A stretch of 64,000 nucleotides of DNA from Streptomyces sp. AA1529 (lineage in GTDB: Bacteria > Actinomycetota > Actinomycetes > Streptomycetales > Streptomycetaceae), in NCBI RefSeq assembly GCF_000280905.1, contig NZ_ALAP01000030.1:1-64000 (forward strand). Reading direction: 5' to 3'. Shown here piece after piece: positions 16,614-23,883 of the stretch. How positions within the stretch are numbered: position 1 is the first letter of the stretch; every line of letters begins with the position of its first letter. The translations under genes and the position numbers were made by a program. The notes beneath the pieces were generated by a model, which saw only the letters and a program-made list of their open reading frames with translations, was not told the DNA's origin and did not search any database.

Positions 16614-17813
16614 GTGAACGTGCTGGACGTACTGCTGATCGTGGCTGCGGTGTGGTTCGCGCTCGTCGGCTACCGCCAGGGCTTCGTCGTCGGCATCCTG
16701 TCCGTCCTGGGATTCCTCGGGGGCGGTCTGATCGCGCTGCTCGTCCTGCCCCTGCTCTGGGACCAGTTCACCTCGGGCGACCGGCCGGGGACGGGATGGG
16801 CGATAGCCGCGGTGATCATCGTGATCATCTGTGCCTCCGTCGGCCAGGCCCTCACCACCCATCTGGGCAACAGGCTGCGGCAGTACATCACCTGGACCCC
16901 GGCCCGGGCCCTGGACGCGACGGGCGGCGCGTTCGTCAACGTCGTCGCGATGCTGATCGTCGCCTGGCTGATCGGCTCCGCGCTGGCCGGCACGTCCCTG
17001 CCGACGCTCGGCAAGGAAGTGCGCAACTCCAGGGTGCTGCTCGGCGTCTCGCATGTGATGCCGCAGCAGGCCAACGCCTGGTTCGACGATTTCTCCGCCG
17101 TTCTCGCCAAGAACGGCTACCCGCAGGTCTTCTCACCCTTCGCCACGGAGCCGATCCAGGACGTCCCGCCGCCGAGTCCCGAACTGGCGGGCAGCCCCGT
17201 CGCGGAGCGGGCCAAGCGCAGCATCGTCAAGGTCGTCGGCACGGCGCAGAGCTGCCGGAAGGAGGTGGAGGGCACCGGGTTCGTCTTCTCGAAGGGCAGG
17301 GTGATGACGAACGCGCACGTCGTGGGCGGCGTGCAGCAGCCGACGGTGCAGATCGGCGGCGAGGGGCGGCGCTACAGCGCCCGTGTCGTGCGCTACGACT
17401 GGAAGCGGGACATCGCGGTGCTGGACGTTCCCGAGCTGAACGCGCCCGCGCTGCGCTTCGCGAAGCGGGATCCGCACAGCGGCGACGACGCGATCGTGGC
17501 CGGCTTCCCGGAGAACGGCGGCTACGACGTCCGCTCCGCCCGGGTGCGCGGGCGGTTGCAGGCGGAAGGCCCCGACATCTACCACCGGGGCACCGTCAGC
17601 CGGGACATCTACTCGCTCTACACCGCGATCCGGCCGGGCAACTCCGGCGGCCCGCTGCTCACCCCCGACGGCCGCGTCTACGGCGTGATCTTCGCGAAGT
17701 CCCTGAAGGACGACCGCACCGGCTATGCCCTCAGTGTCGACGAGATCCGCGAGGACATCACCCGCGGGCGCACGGACCAGCGGCAGGCGGACACCCAGGG
17801 CTGCGCGATCTGA
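16614..17813 (+). CDS. MarP-like membrane serine protease
   Basis: 399 aa. The N-terminal CvpA-like part has four TM helices between residues 1 and about 135 (LLIVAAVWFALVGYRQGF, VLGFLGGGLIALLVLPLL, AIAAVIIVIICASVG, VVAMLIVAWLIGSAL). A linker leads to a trypsin-fold protease with the full triad: H235 (MTNAHVV), D266 (RDIAVLD) and S344 (GNSGGPL). In M. tuberculosis the homologue protects against acid and oxidative stress through peptidoglycan-hydrolase processing. Starts at GTG 16614. Two cysteines (AQSCRKE and the terminal GCAI) may form or regulate a disulfide. Single-gene spacing from the Nudix gene is 210 bp. Confidence 0.92.
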   Translation: MNVLDVLLIVAAVWFALVGYRQGFVVGILSVLGFLGGGLIALLVLPLLWDQFTSGDRPGTGWAIAAVIIVIICASVGQALTTHLGNRLRQYITWTPARALDATGGAFVNVVAMLIVAWLIGSALAGTSLPTLGKEVRNSRVLLGVSHVMPQQANAWFDDFSAVLAKNGYPQVFSPFATEPIQDVPPPSPELAGSPVAERAKRSIVKVVGTAQSCRKEVEGTGFVFSKGRVMTNAHVVGGVQQPTVQIGGEGRRYSARVVRYDWKRDIAVLDVPELNAPALRFAKRDPHSGDDAIVAGFPENGGYDVRSARVRGRLQAEGPDIYHRGTVSRDIYSLYTAIRPGNSGGPLLTPDGRVYGVIFAKSLKDDRTGYALSVDEIREDITRGRTDQRQADTQGCAI

Positions 17814-17934
17814 CGGCCGGGCCCGGCCCTGCCGCACCACACGCGGGGGCCGGGGGACCGGCCGGACAGCTCTGCCGCTCGCGCGAGGACGGCGCCGACG
17901 CCGGCGACAACGCCGGTGAGTGCGGCGGGGCCGG

Positions 17935-18120
17935 TCAGGAGCGGTTGTGCCGCAGTCTCGCGCCGACCCAGCGTGCGCGGCGACGCAGGATGCGGGGAAT
18001 GCCCAGTTCTGCGTCGGTGGGATGCAGCCGGGTCGCGGCGCGCGGGAGAGCCCGGCCGCGCGGGTACCTCGGATGGCTGCGGTTACGTGCCACGTCACGG
18101 AAGTCGTGCGTCAACCCCAT
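17935..18120 (-). CDS. candidate Arg-rich small protein
   Basis: 61 aa from the ATG at 18120: MGLTHDFRDVARNRSHPRYP, then an arginine-rich body with TDAELGIPRIL and a basic end. No family recognised. The amino-acid make-up is ordered rather than random (few Pro/Gly runs, an alternating hydrophobic/basic pattern), and it fills a gap otherwise lacking a gene between marP and the hydrolase. Against it: the ribosome-binding site is poor. It could be a basic nucleic-acid-binding peptide or spurious. Confidence 0.4.
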   Translation of the reverse strand: MGLTHDFRDVARNRSHPRYPRGRALPRAATRLHPTDAELGIPRILRRRARWVGARLRHNRS

Positions 18121-18249
18121 ACCGGGTCCCTGCCCCCGCCCCAAGGTCAGTAATCGCCCCGGGATCCGGCAATCGGCCTATGCGCCGGGCACATCTGTGC
18201 GGCCGTCCGGCGCCGGGGACGGCGGCACCGCCGGGTTCCGGCCGCCGGC

Positions 18250-19194
18250 TCAGCGGTCCGGTTCCGGATCGCTCAGCCAGTGCACCAGCTCACCGGTGAA
18301 GCCCGCCGGGTCCTCCTCGTGCGGATAGTGCCCCAGCCCGTCGAACAGGCGCCAGCGGTACGGGGCCTCGACGTACTCGCCCGACCCCGCCGCGCTCCGG
18401 GTCCGCATCACCGGATCGAGTGAACCGTGCAGATGCAGTGTCGGCACTCGCACCGGACGCTTCATCCGGCGGTAGAACTGCATCCCGTCCGGCCGCGCCA
18501 GCGACCGCACCAGCCACCGGTACGGTTCCACCGAGCAGTGCGCCGTGGAGGGTACGCACATCGCCCGCCGGTAATTCTCCACCGCCAGGACGCCCGCGTC
18601 CCCGGCCGGGCCGGGCGGCCGGGGGCCGGCCCAGTCCCGGATCAGCCGCTCCACCAGGGCGCCGTCGTCCGCCACGAGCCGGCGTTCGGGCAGCCACGGG
18701 CGCTGGAACCCCCAGATGTAGGAGCCGGCCGCCGTCTGCCGGACGTCCCGCAGCATGGCGGCCCGCCAGCGGCGCGGGTGCGGCATCGAGGCGACGACGA
18801 GGCGGCGGATCAGCTTGGGCCGCATCACCGCCGCCGTCCACGCCAGGTAGCCGCCCAGGTCGTGCCCGACCAGTGCCGCGTCGGGCTCGCCCAGCGAGCG
18901 GATCACCCCGGTCACGTCGAGCGCGAGGTTGGCCGGGTCGTAGCCGCGCGGCGTACGGTCGCTGCCGCCCACTCCGCGCAGGTCCATCGCCACGGCCCGG
19001 TAGCCCGCTTCGGCCAGCGCGGGGAGCTGGTGCCGCCACGCCCACCAGTACTGCGGGAAACCGTGCACCAGCAGTACCAGCGGGCCCTCACCCATCTCGG
19101 CGATGTGGAACAGCGCTCCGTTGGCTGCCACGTCCCGGTGCGTCCAGGGGCCCTCGGGACGGATCACCGCCGCCGGGCTGTCTGCGAGCGTCAT
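18250..19194 (-). CDS. alpha/beta hydrolase, epoxide-hydrolase-like
   Basis: 314 aa. Oxyanion motif HGFPQYWWAWR, the nucleophile elbow GHDLGG (Asp nucleophile), and the late His in GLGHYPHEED place it in the epoxide hydrolase/dehalogenase branch. The nucleophile is Asp, not Ser, which fits epoxide hydrolase chemistry. Its ATG overlaps the stop of the holin-like gene (19191), so it is coupled to that gene. Substrate unknown. The homologous position in mycobacteria is also occupied by an epoxide hydrolase (EphE-type). Confidence 0.87.
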   Translation of the reverse strand: MTLADSPAAVIRPEGPWTHRDVAANGALFHIAEMGEGPLVLLVHGFPQYWWAWRHQLPALAEAGYRAVAMDLRGVGGSDRTPRGYDPANLALDVTGVIRSLGEPDAALVGHDLGGYLAWTAAVMRPKLIRRLVVASMPHPRRWRAAMLRDVRQTAAGSYIWGFQRPWLPERRLVADDGALVERLIRDWAGPRPPGPAGDAGVLAVENYRRAMCVPSTAHCSVEPYRWLVRSLARPDGMQFYRRMKRPVRVPTLHLHGSLDPVMRTRSAAGSGEYVEAPYRWRLFDGLGHYPHEEDPAGFTGELVHWLSDPEPDR

Positions 19195-19661
19195 ACGGAC
19201 GAGCGTGTCACACCCTGGAGCTGCGGGTGCTCCTCGCCGCCGTCCCCGGCCGCGCGCGGGTGCGGCTTGGCGTGCGAGAGGACCGCGGCGGTCTGCTTCG
19301 CGGAGGCCACCGACTTCTGCGGGCTCTTGCTCTTGGAGACCTTCTTGAACTTGGCCAGCGCCAGCAGCAGCAGGAGCAGCGCGAGGGCGATGAAGGCGCC
19401 GCCCACGATCAGGAACGACCAGGCGAGGCCGAGCCCCAGGTTGTGGATGCCGTAGGCGGCGGCGAAGCTCAGCACGGGGAGCGCGAAGAGCAGGAAGACC
19501 CCCGCGATCAGGGCGGCGCCGCTGCCCAGCACGCCCCGCTTGACGTCCTGTCGCAGCTCGGCCTTGGCCAGCGCGATCTCGTCGTGCACCAGTGCGGACA
19601 TCTCCGCGGTCGCCGCTGCGACCAACTGGCCGAGGCTGCGGCCGTCGTCGGCTGCGCTCAT
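19191..19661 (-). CDS. holin-like (actinobacterial Hol-X / phage holin family) membrane protein
   Basis: 156 aa. An amphipathic N-terminus (SLGQLVAAATAEMSALVHDE, IALAKAELRQDV) is followed by two strong TM helices (about 47-72 and 79-103) and a Lys/Ser-rich tail. This layout is diagnostic of the DUF1469/Hol-X family, which occurs widely in actinobacterial core genomes and not only in phages. It overlaps the epoxide-hydrolase-like gene by 4 bp. No phage genes surround it, so a lysis role is not implied. Confidence 0.88.
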   Translation of the reverse strand: MSAADDGRSLGQLVAAATAEMSALVHDEIALAKAELRQDVKRGVLGSGAALIAGVFLLFALPVLSFAAAYGIHNLGLGLAWSFLIVGGAFIALALLLLLLALAKFKKVSKSKSPQKSVASAKQTAAVLSHAKPHPRAAGDGGEEHPQLQGVTRSSV

Positions 19662-19760
19662 CGCTGTCTCCCTTGCGGTAGTGAGGGCCCGCCGCGGTGC
19701 GGGCCCGGAGTTCCCTGGCTTGCGTGCGGGGTTCCCTCGCGGTGGCCGGTCAGGCTCCGA

Positions 19761-21296
19761 TCATGCCGGACCATCGTCCGTCACGTCGTGGCCTGTGGCC
19801 ACTTCGGCGAGCCTGCGGTGCTCCGCCGCCTTCGCCTCGTAGAGCGCCGCCATCCGCAGATGGAAGTCGGGGTTGTGCTCCTCGTACACGTCGGGGACAC
19901 CGTCGCCGTCCTCGTCGCGGTTCTCGGCGTCCACCAGCGAACGGTGCCTGCGGGCCCGGACCTTGAGCAGGATTCCGGCGAACACCGCGGCCAGTAGGGA
20001 GCCGATCAGCACGGCGGCCTTGGCCTCGTCGGCGAGCACGGGATCGTCGGTGAAGGCCAGTTCGCTGATCAGCAGTGAGACGGTGAAGCCGATGCCGGAC
20101 AGCGCGGCGATGGCCAGTACGTCGGCCCAGCCCAGCTCGCGGTTCAGCTCGGCCTTGGTGAAGCGCACCGCGGCCCACGCGCCGCCGAACACCCCCAGTG
20201 TCTTGCCCGCGAGCAGACCGAACACCACGCCCAGCGTCTCCGGCTTGCTGAACACGTCGCCCAGCGCGCCGCCCGAGACCGTCACGCCGGCCGCGAAGAG
20301 GGCGAAGACGGGCACGGCCAGTCCGGACGAGAGCGGCCTGACCTGGTGTTCGATGCGGGTGGCCGGTGAGGTCTCCTCGCCGGGGCGCAGGGAGCAGCGC
20401 AGCATCAGGCCCATCGCGACCCCGGCGACCGTGGCGTGCACCCCGCTGGCGTGCATCAGCCCCCACACGACGAGGGCGAGCGGGACGTACACGTACCAGC
20501 CGCGCACCCCCCGGTGGTGCAGGAACCAGAAGACGGCCAGTCCGGCCACGGCGCCCGCCAGCGCCCCGAAGCTGATGCCCGCCGAGTAGAAGATCGCGAT
20601 GATGACGATGGCGCCGAGGTCGTCGACGACGGCGAGGGTCAGCAGGAAGGCACGCAGCGCGGAGGGCAGGCCGGTGCCGAGCACGGCCAGCACCCCGAGC
20701 GCGAAGGCGATGTCGGTCGCCATCGGGATCGCCCAGCCGCGCAGGTCCCCGCCCCCGGCGGCGAAGGCCAGATAGACCAGCGCGGGGACGGCCATCCCGC
20801 ACACGGCCGCGACGATCGGCAGGGCGGCGGCCCGCGGATCGCGGAGTTCCCCCGCGACCAGCTCCCGCTTGAGCTCGATCCCGGCGACGAAGAAGAACAG
20901 GGTGAGCAGGCCGTCCTTCGCCCAGTCGGCCACCGAGAGGTTCAGATGGAGTGCCTCGGGGCCGAAGTGGAAGTCCTTGACGTCCTGGTAGAAGCCGCCG
21001 GCTGCGGTGTTGGCGAGCAGCAGGGCGACGACCGCGGCGGCCAGCAGCAGGGTGCCGCCGACCGTCTCGGTGCGGAGCGCGTCCGCCAGGAACGTACGTT
21101 CGCGCAGCGGGAGCCTGCCGAGGAAGACCGAACGGTGAGCGCCGTCCTGCCCGGCGGGCGCCTCGATCCGGTCGGCGGTCTCTCGGTCCTGCCCGGCGGA
21201 GTGCTCGGGCCGCGCGGTGGCCTGCGCGTCCTGTCGGGGGGACTGCCCCGGCTGCTGGGGGTCGGTGCCCTGGTCAGGGCGGTGCGGCGGTGTCAT
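19761..21296 (-). CDS. nhaA: Na+/H+ antiporter NhaA
   Basis: 511 aa. The hydrophilic, Gln/Asp-rich N-terminus (about 65 residues) precedes the NhaA core with about 11-12 TM helices. Signature blocks: ELKRELVAGELRDPRAAALP, MATDIAFALGVLAVLG and the ion-binding double Asp in VVDDLGAIVIIAIFYS. A charged C-terminal tail (ENRDEDGDGVPDVYEEHNPD) resembles a short acidic motif. It exports Na+ in exchange for protons. The ATG at 21296 is preceded by GGAGG; a start 11 codons upstream is possible but lacks that signal. It lies between acs (upstream) and the holin-like gene, same strand. Confidence 0.94.
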   Translation of the reverse strand: MTPPHRPDQGTDPQQPGQSPRQDAQATARPEHSAGQDRETADRIEAPAGQDGAHRSVFLGRLPLRERTFLADALRTETVGGTLLLAAAVVALLLANTAAGGFYQDVKDFHFGPEALHLNLSVADWAKDGLLTLFFFVAGIELKRELVAGELRDPRAAALPIVAAVCGMAVPALVYLAFAAGGGDLRGWAIPMATDIAFALGVLAVLGTGLPSALRAFLLTLAVVDDLGAIVIIAIFYSAGISFGALAGAVAGLAVFWFLHHRGVRGWYVYVPLALVVWGLMHASGVHATVAGVAMGLMLRCSLRPGEETSPATRIEHQVRPLSSGLAVPVFALFAAGVTVSGGALGDVFSKPETLGVVFGLLAGKTLGVFGGAWAAVRFTKAELNRELGWADVLAIAALSGIGFTVSLLISELAFTDDPVLADEAKAAVLIGSLLAAVFAGILLKVRARRHRSLVDAENRDEDGDGVPDVYEEHNPDFHLRMAALYEAKAAEHRRLAEVATGHDVTDDGPA

Positions 21297-21415
21297 GGCG
21301 GGGGCCTCCGGAAGGTGGCGCGGACACACCTGTGGTGTGTGCCGACCAGACTTCCCGGCTCGCCCACGGACCTGTCGCCCGGTGGAGGCGACACAGCCAG
21401 CCTAACCAAACGGGT

Positions 21416-21449
21416 GAGGGGCACCCGGTCGGTTGTCCGGATGCCCCTC
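21416..21449 (-). terminator. acs terminator
   Basis: GAGGGGCACCCGG (21416-21428) pairs with CCGGATGCCCCTC (21437-21449) with one C-A mismatch and an 8-nt loop, 58 bp beyond the acs stop on the minus strand. Confidence 0.75.
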
Positions 21450-21506
21450 CCGCCGACGGGGCCGGCAGGGCCCCGTGCGGGTGCGGCGCGGCCCGCGTCG
21501 GCGGCG

Positions 21507-23474
21507 TCAGTCCTCGCTGGCGGCGCTCGGCAGCTTGGACTGGATGAGGTCCATCACAGACGAGTCGGTGAGGGTCTGGGTGTCACCCAGCGTCCGGTTC
21601 TCCGCCACGTCGCGCAGCAGCCGGCGCATGATCTTTCCGGAGCGGGTCTTGGGCAGCTCCGCGACCGGCAGGATGCGCTTCGGCTTGGCGATCGGGCCGA
21701 GCTGCTTGGCGACGTGCGCGCGCAGTTCCTCGACCAGTTCCCCGTCCTCGGCCGTGCCGCCGCGCAGGATGACGAACGCGCAGATGGCCTGCGTCGTCTG
21801 CGGGTCGGTCGCGCCCACGACCGCGGCTTCGGCCACCTTGGGGTGGGAGACCAGGGCGGACTCGACCTCCGTGGTGGAGATGTTGTGGCCGGAGACGAGC
21901 ATCACATCGTCCACCCGGCCCAGCAGCCACACGTCGCCGTCGTCGTCCTTCTTGGCGCCGTCACCCGCGAAGTACTTGTTCTCGAAGCGCGACCAGTAGG
22001 TGTCGAGGAAGCGCTGGTCGTCGCCCCAGATGGTGCGCAGCATCGACGGCCACGGCTCGGTCAGCACGAGGTAGCCGCCGGCGCCGTCGGCCACCTCGTT
22101 GGCCTCGTCGTCCACGACGGTCGCCGAGATGCCGGGCAGCGGTACCTGCGCCGAGCCCGGCTTGGCCTCGGTGACGCCCGGCAGCGGGCTGATCATCATG
22201 CCGCCGGTCTCCGTCTGCCACCAGGTGTCCACCACCGGTGTGCGGTCCCCGCCGATGTGGTGCCGATACCACACCCACGCCTCGGGGTTGATGGGCTCGC
22301 CCACCGAACCCAGGATGCGCAGCGACGACAGGTCGAACTTCGCGGGGATGTCGTCGCCCCACTTCATGCTCGCGCGGATCGCCGTCGGCGCGGTGTAGAG
22401 CACGGTGACGCCGTACTTCTGCACGATCTCCCACCAGCGGCCCTTGTGCGGCGAGTCGGGAGTGCCCTCGTACAGCACCTCCGTCGCACCGTTGGCGAGC
22501 GGGCCGTAGACGATGTAGGAGTGGCCCGTCACCCAGCCGACGTCGGCCGTGCACCAGAACACGTCCGTCTCCGGCTTGAGGTCGAAGACCGCGTGCGAGG
22601 TGTAGGCGACCTGAGTGAGGTAGCCGCCGGTGGTGTGCAGGATGCCCTTCGGCTTGCCCGTGGTGCCCGAGGTGTACAGGATGAACAGCGGGTGCTCGGC
22701 GTCGAAGTCCTGCGGCGTGTGCTGCTCGGACTGGCGGCCGACCACCTCGTGCCACCACAGGTCGCGCTCCTCGTGCCAGGCGATGTCCTCCTGGCCGGTC
22801 CGCTTGACGACCAGGACGTTGCGGACCTTCTCGGCGCCCGGCCGGGTGAGCGCCTCGTCGACCGCGGGCTTGAGCGCGGACGCCGCGCCCTTGCGGTAGC
22901 CGCCGTCGGCGGTGATGACGACCCGGGCGTCCGCGTCCTCGATCCGGGTGGCCAGCGCGTCGGCGGAGAAGCCGCCGAAGACGACCGAGTGCGGCGCTCC
23001 GATCCGGGCGCACGCCAGCATCGCGACGACCGTCTCCGGGATCATCGGCATGTACACGGCGACCCGGTCGCCCGCCTGCACACCGAGTTCGGTCAGCGCG
23101 TTGGCGGCCTGCGAGACCTCGCGCTGGAGGTCCGCGTAGGTGAGGGTGCGGGTGTCGCCCGGCTCGCCCTCGAAGTTGATGGCGACCCGGTCGCCGTGAC
23201 CGGCCTCCACATGGCGGTCCACGCAGTTGTAGGCGACGTTGAGCTTGCCGTCCTTGAACCACTTGGCGAACGGTGGATTCGACCAGTCCAGCGTCTCGGT
23301 CGGCTCGGTGCCCCAGGACAGCCGCCGTGCCTGTGCGGCCCAGAAGCCCAGCCGGTCGGCCTCGGCCTGCTCGTACGCCGCAGCGGTCACGTTGGCGTTC
23401 GCGGCCAGCTCGGCGGGCGGCGCGAACCGGCGCTCCTCCTTGAGCAGGTTGGAGAGGGAAGGACTCTCGTTCAT
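21507..23474 (-). CDS. acs: acetyl-CoA synthetase
   Basis: 655 aa, full length. It activates acetate to acetyl-AMP and then acetyl-CoA. Motifs: the P-loop ILYTSGTTGKPKGILHTTGG, WCTADVGWVTGHSYIVYGPL, and the C-terminal catalytic and acetylation-site lysine in LPKTRSGKIMRRLL. The first credible ATG is at 23474 (MNESPSLSNLLKEERRF); MPTGAD upstream is less likely. It stands alone with its own terminator. A DasR-like palindrome lies 18 bp upstream of the start codon. Confidence 0.97.
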   Translation of the reverse strand: MNESPSLSNLLKEERRFAPPAELAANANVTAAAYEQAEADRLGFWAAQARRLSWGTEPTETLDWSNPPFAKWFKDGKLNVAYNCVDRHVEAGHGDRVAINFEGEPGDTRTLTYADLQREVSQAANALTELGVQAGDRVAVYMPMIPETVVAMLACARIGAPHSVVFGGFSADALATRIEDADARVVITADGGYRKGAASALKPAVDEALTRPGAEKVRNVLVVKRTGQEDIAWHEERDLWWHEVVGRQSEQHTPQDFDAEHPLFILYTSGTTGKPKGILHTTGGYLTQVAYTSHAVFDLKPETDVFWCTADVGWVTGHSYIVYGPLANGATEVLYEGTPDSPHKGRWWEIVQKYGVTVLYTAPTAIRASMKWGDDIPAKFDLSSLRILGSVGEPINPEAWVWYRHHIGGDRTPVVDTWWQTETGGMMISPLPGVTEAKPGSAQVPLPGISATVVDDEANEVADGAGGYLVLTEPWPSMLRTIWGDDQRFLDTYWSRFENKYFAGDGAKKDDDGDVWLLGRVDDVMLVSGHNISTTEVESALVSHPKVAEAAVVGATDPQTTQAICAFVILRGGTAEDGELVEELRAHVAKQLGPIAKPKRILPVAELPKTRSGKIMRRLLRDVAENRTLGDTQTLTDSSVMDLIQSKLPSAASED

Positions 23475-23491
23475 GTCGGCTCCCGTCGGCA

Positions 23492-23507
23492 AGTGGTGTA
23501 GACCAAT
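23492..23507. promoter_or_regulatory. DasR-like box in the acs leader
   Basis: AGTGGTGTAGACCAAT matches the DasR responsive element A(C/G)TGGTCTAGACCA(G/C)T at 14 of 16 positions, keeping both TGGT and ACCA half-sites. It is only 18 bp from the acs start codon, a position suited to repression. Confidence 0.45.
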
Positions 23508-23883
23508 ACCTGATAACTGGCATGCTTAGTGATCGCGGGAGCCCGGTCAACCCCCGGGTGATCCTGGCACCTCGGACCCTGCTGGGTACAGCGGCATTCC
23601 GGGAGTGGTTGCGTGTCGTCCCGCGCCACACCGGAGTGTGCCGCGTTCCCGCACGCCGCGGGGCGCCTCCGCGCGACGAAATCGCCCGGCGGCGCCCCCT
23701 GTTGCGCGCTGTCCCGTCAGCAGCTCACCCGCGGCGAACCGGCAGTTCTCAGGCGGCTCCGGCGGCCCGTGGAGCCGCCCGGCGCCGACTGCCTCGGCCC
23801 CGGCCGGAAGCCCACCGCCCCCTCTCCGGAACCCCGCGGCGCGGCGGGCGGCCCCGGGTACGGCGGCTGATGTCAGCGGCGGC
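23508..23883. other. acs promoter region and gap before the SulP fusion
   Basis: About 375 bp without a supported gene. A hairpin GGGGCGCC (23660-23667) / GGCGCCCC (23691-23698) with a 23-nt loop may serve as a terminator for the SulP gene, which ends at 23884. The stretch CCTGATAACTGGCATGCTTA near 23509-23528 is AT-rich for this genome and probably contains the acs promoter. Confidence 0.4.

Noticed and set aside
19191..19661. Prophage suspected from the holin-like gene
   Set aside because: No other phage gene nearby; Hol-X-type proteins are common core proteins in Actinobacteria and it is coupled to an epoxide-hydrolase-like gene.
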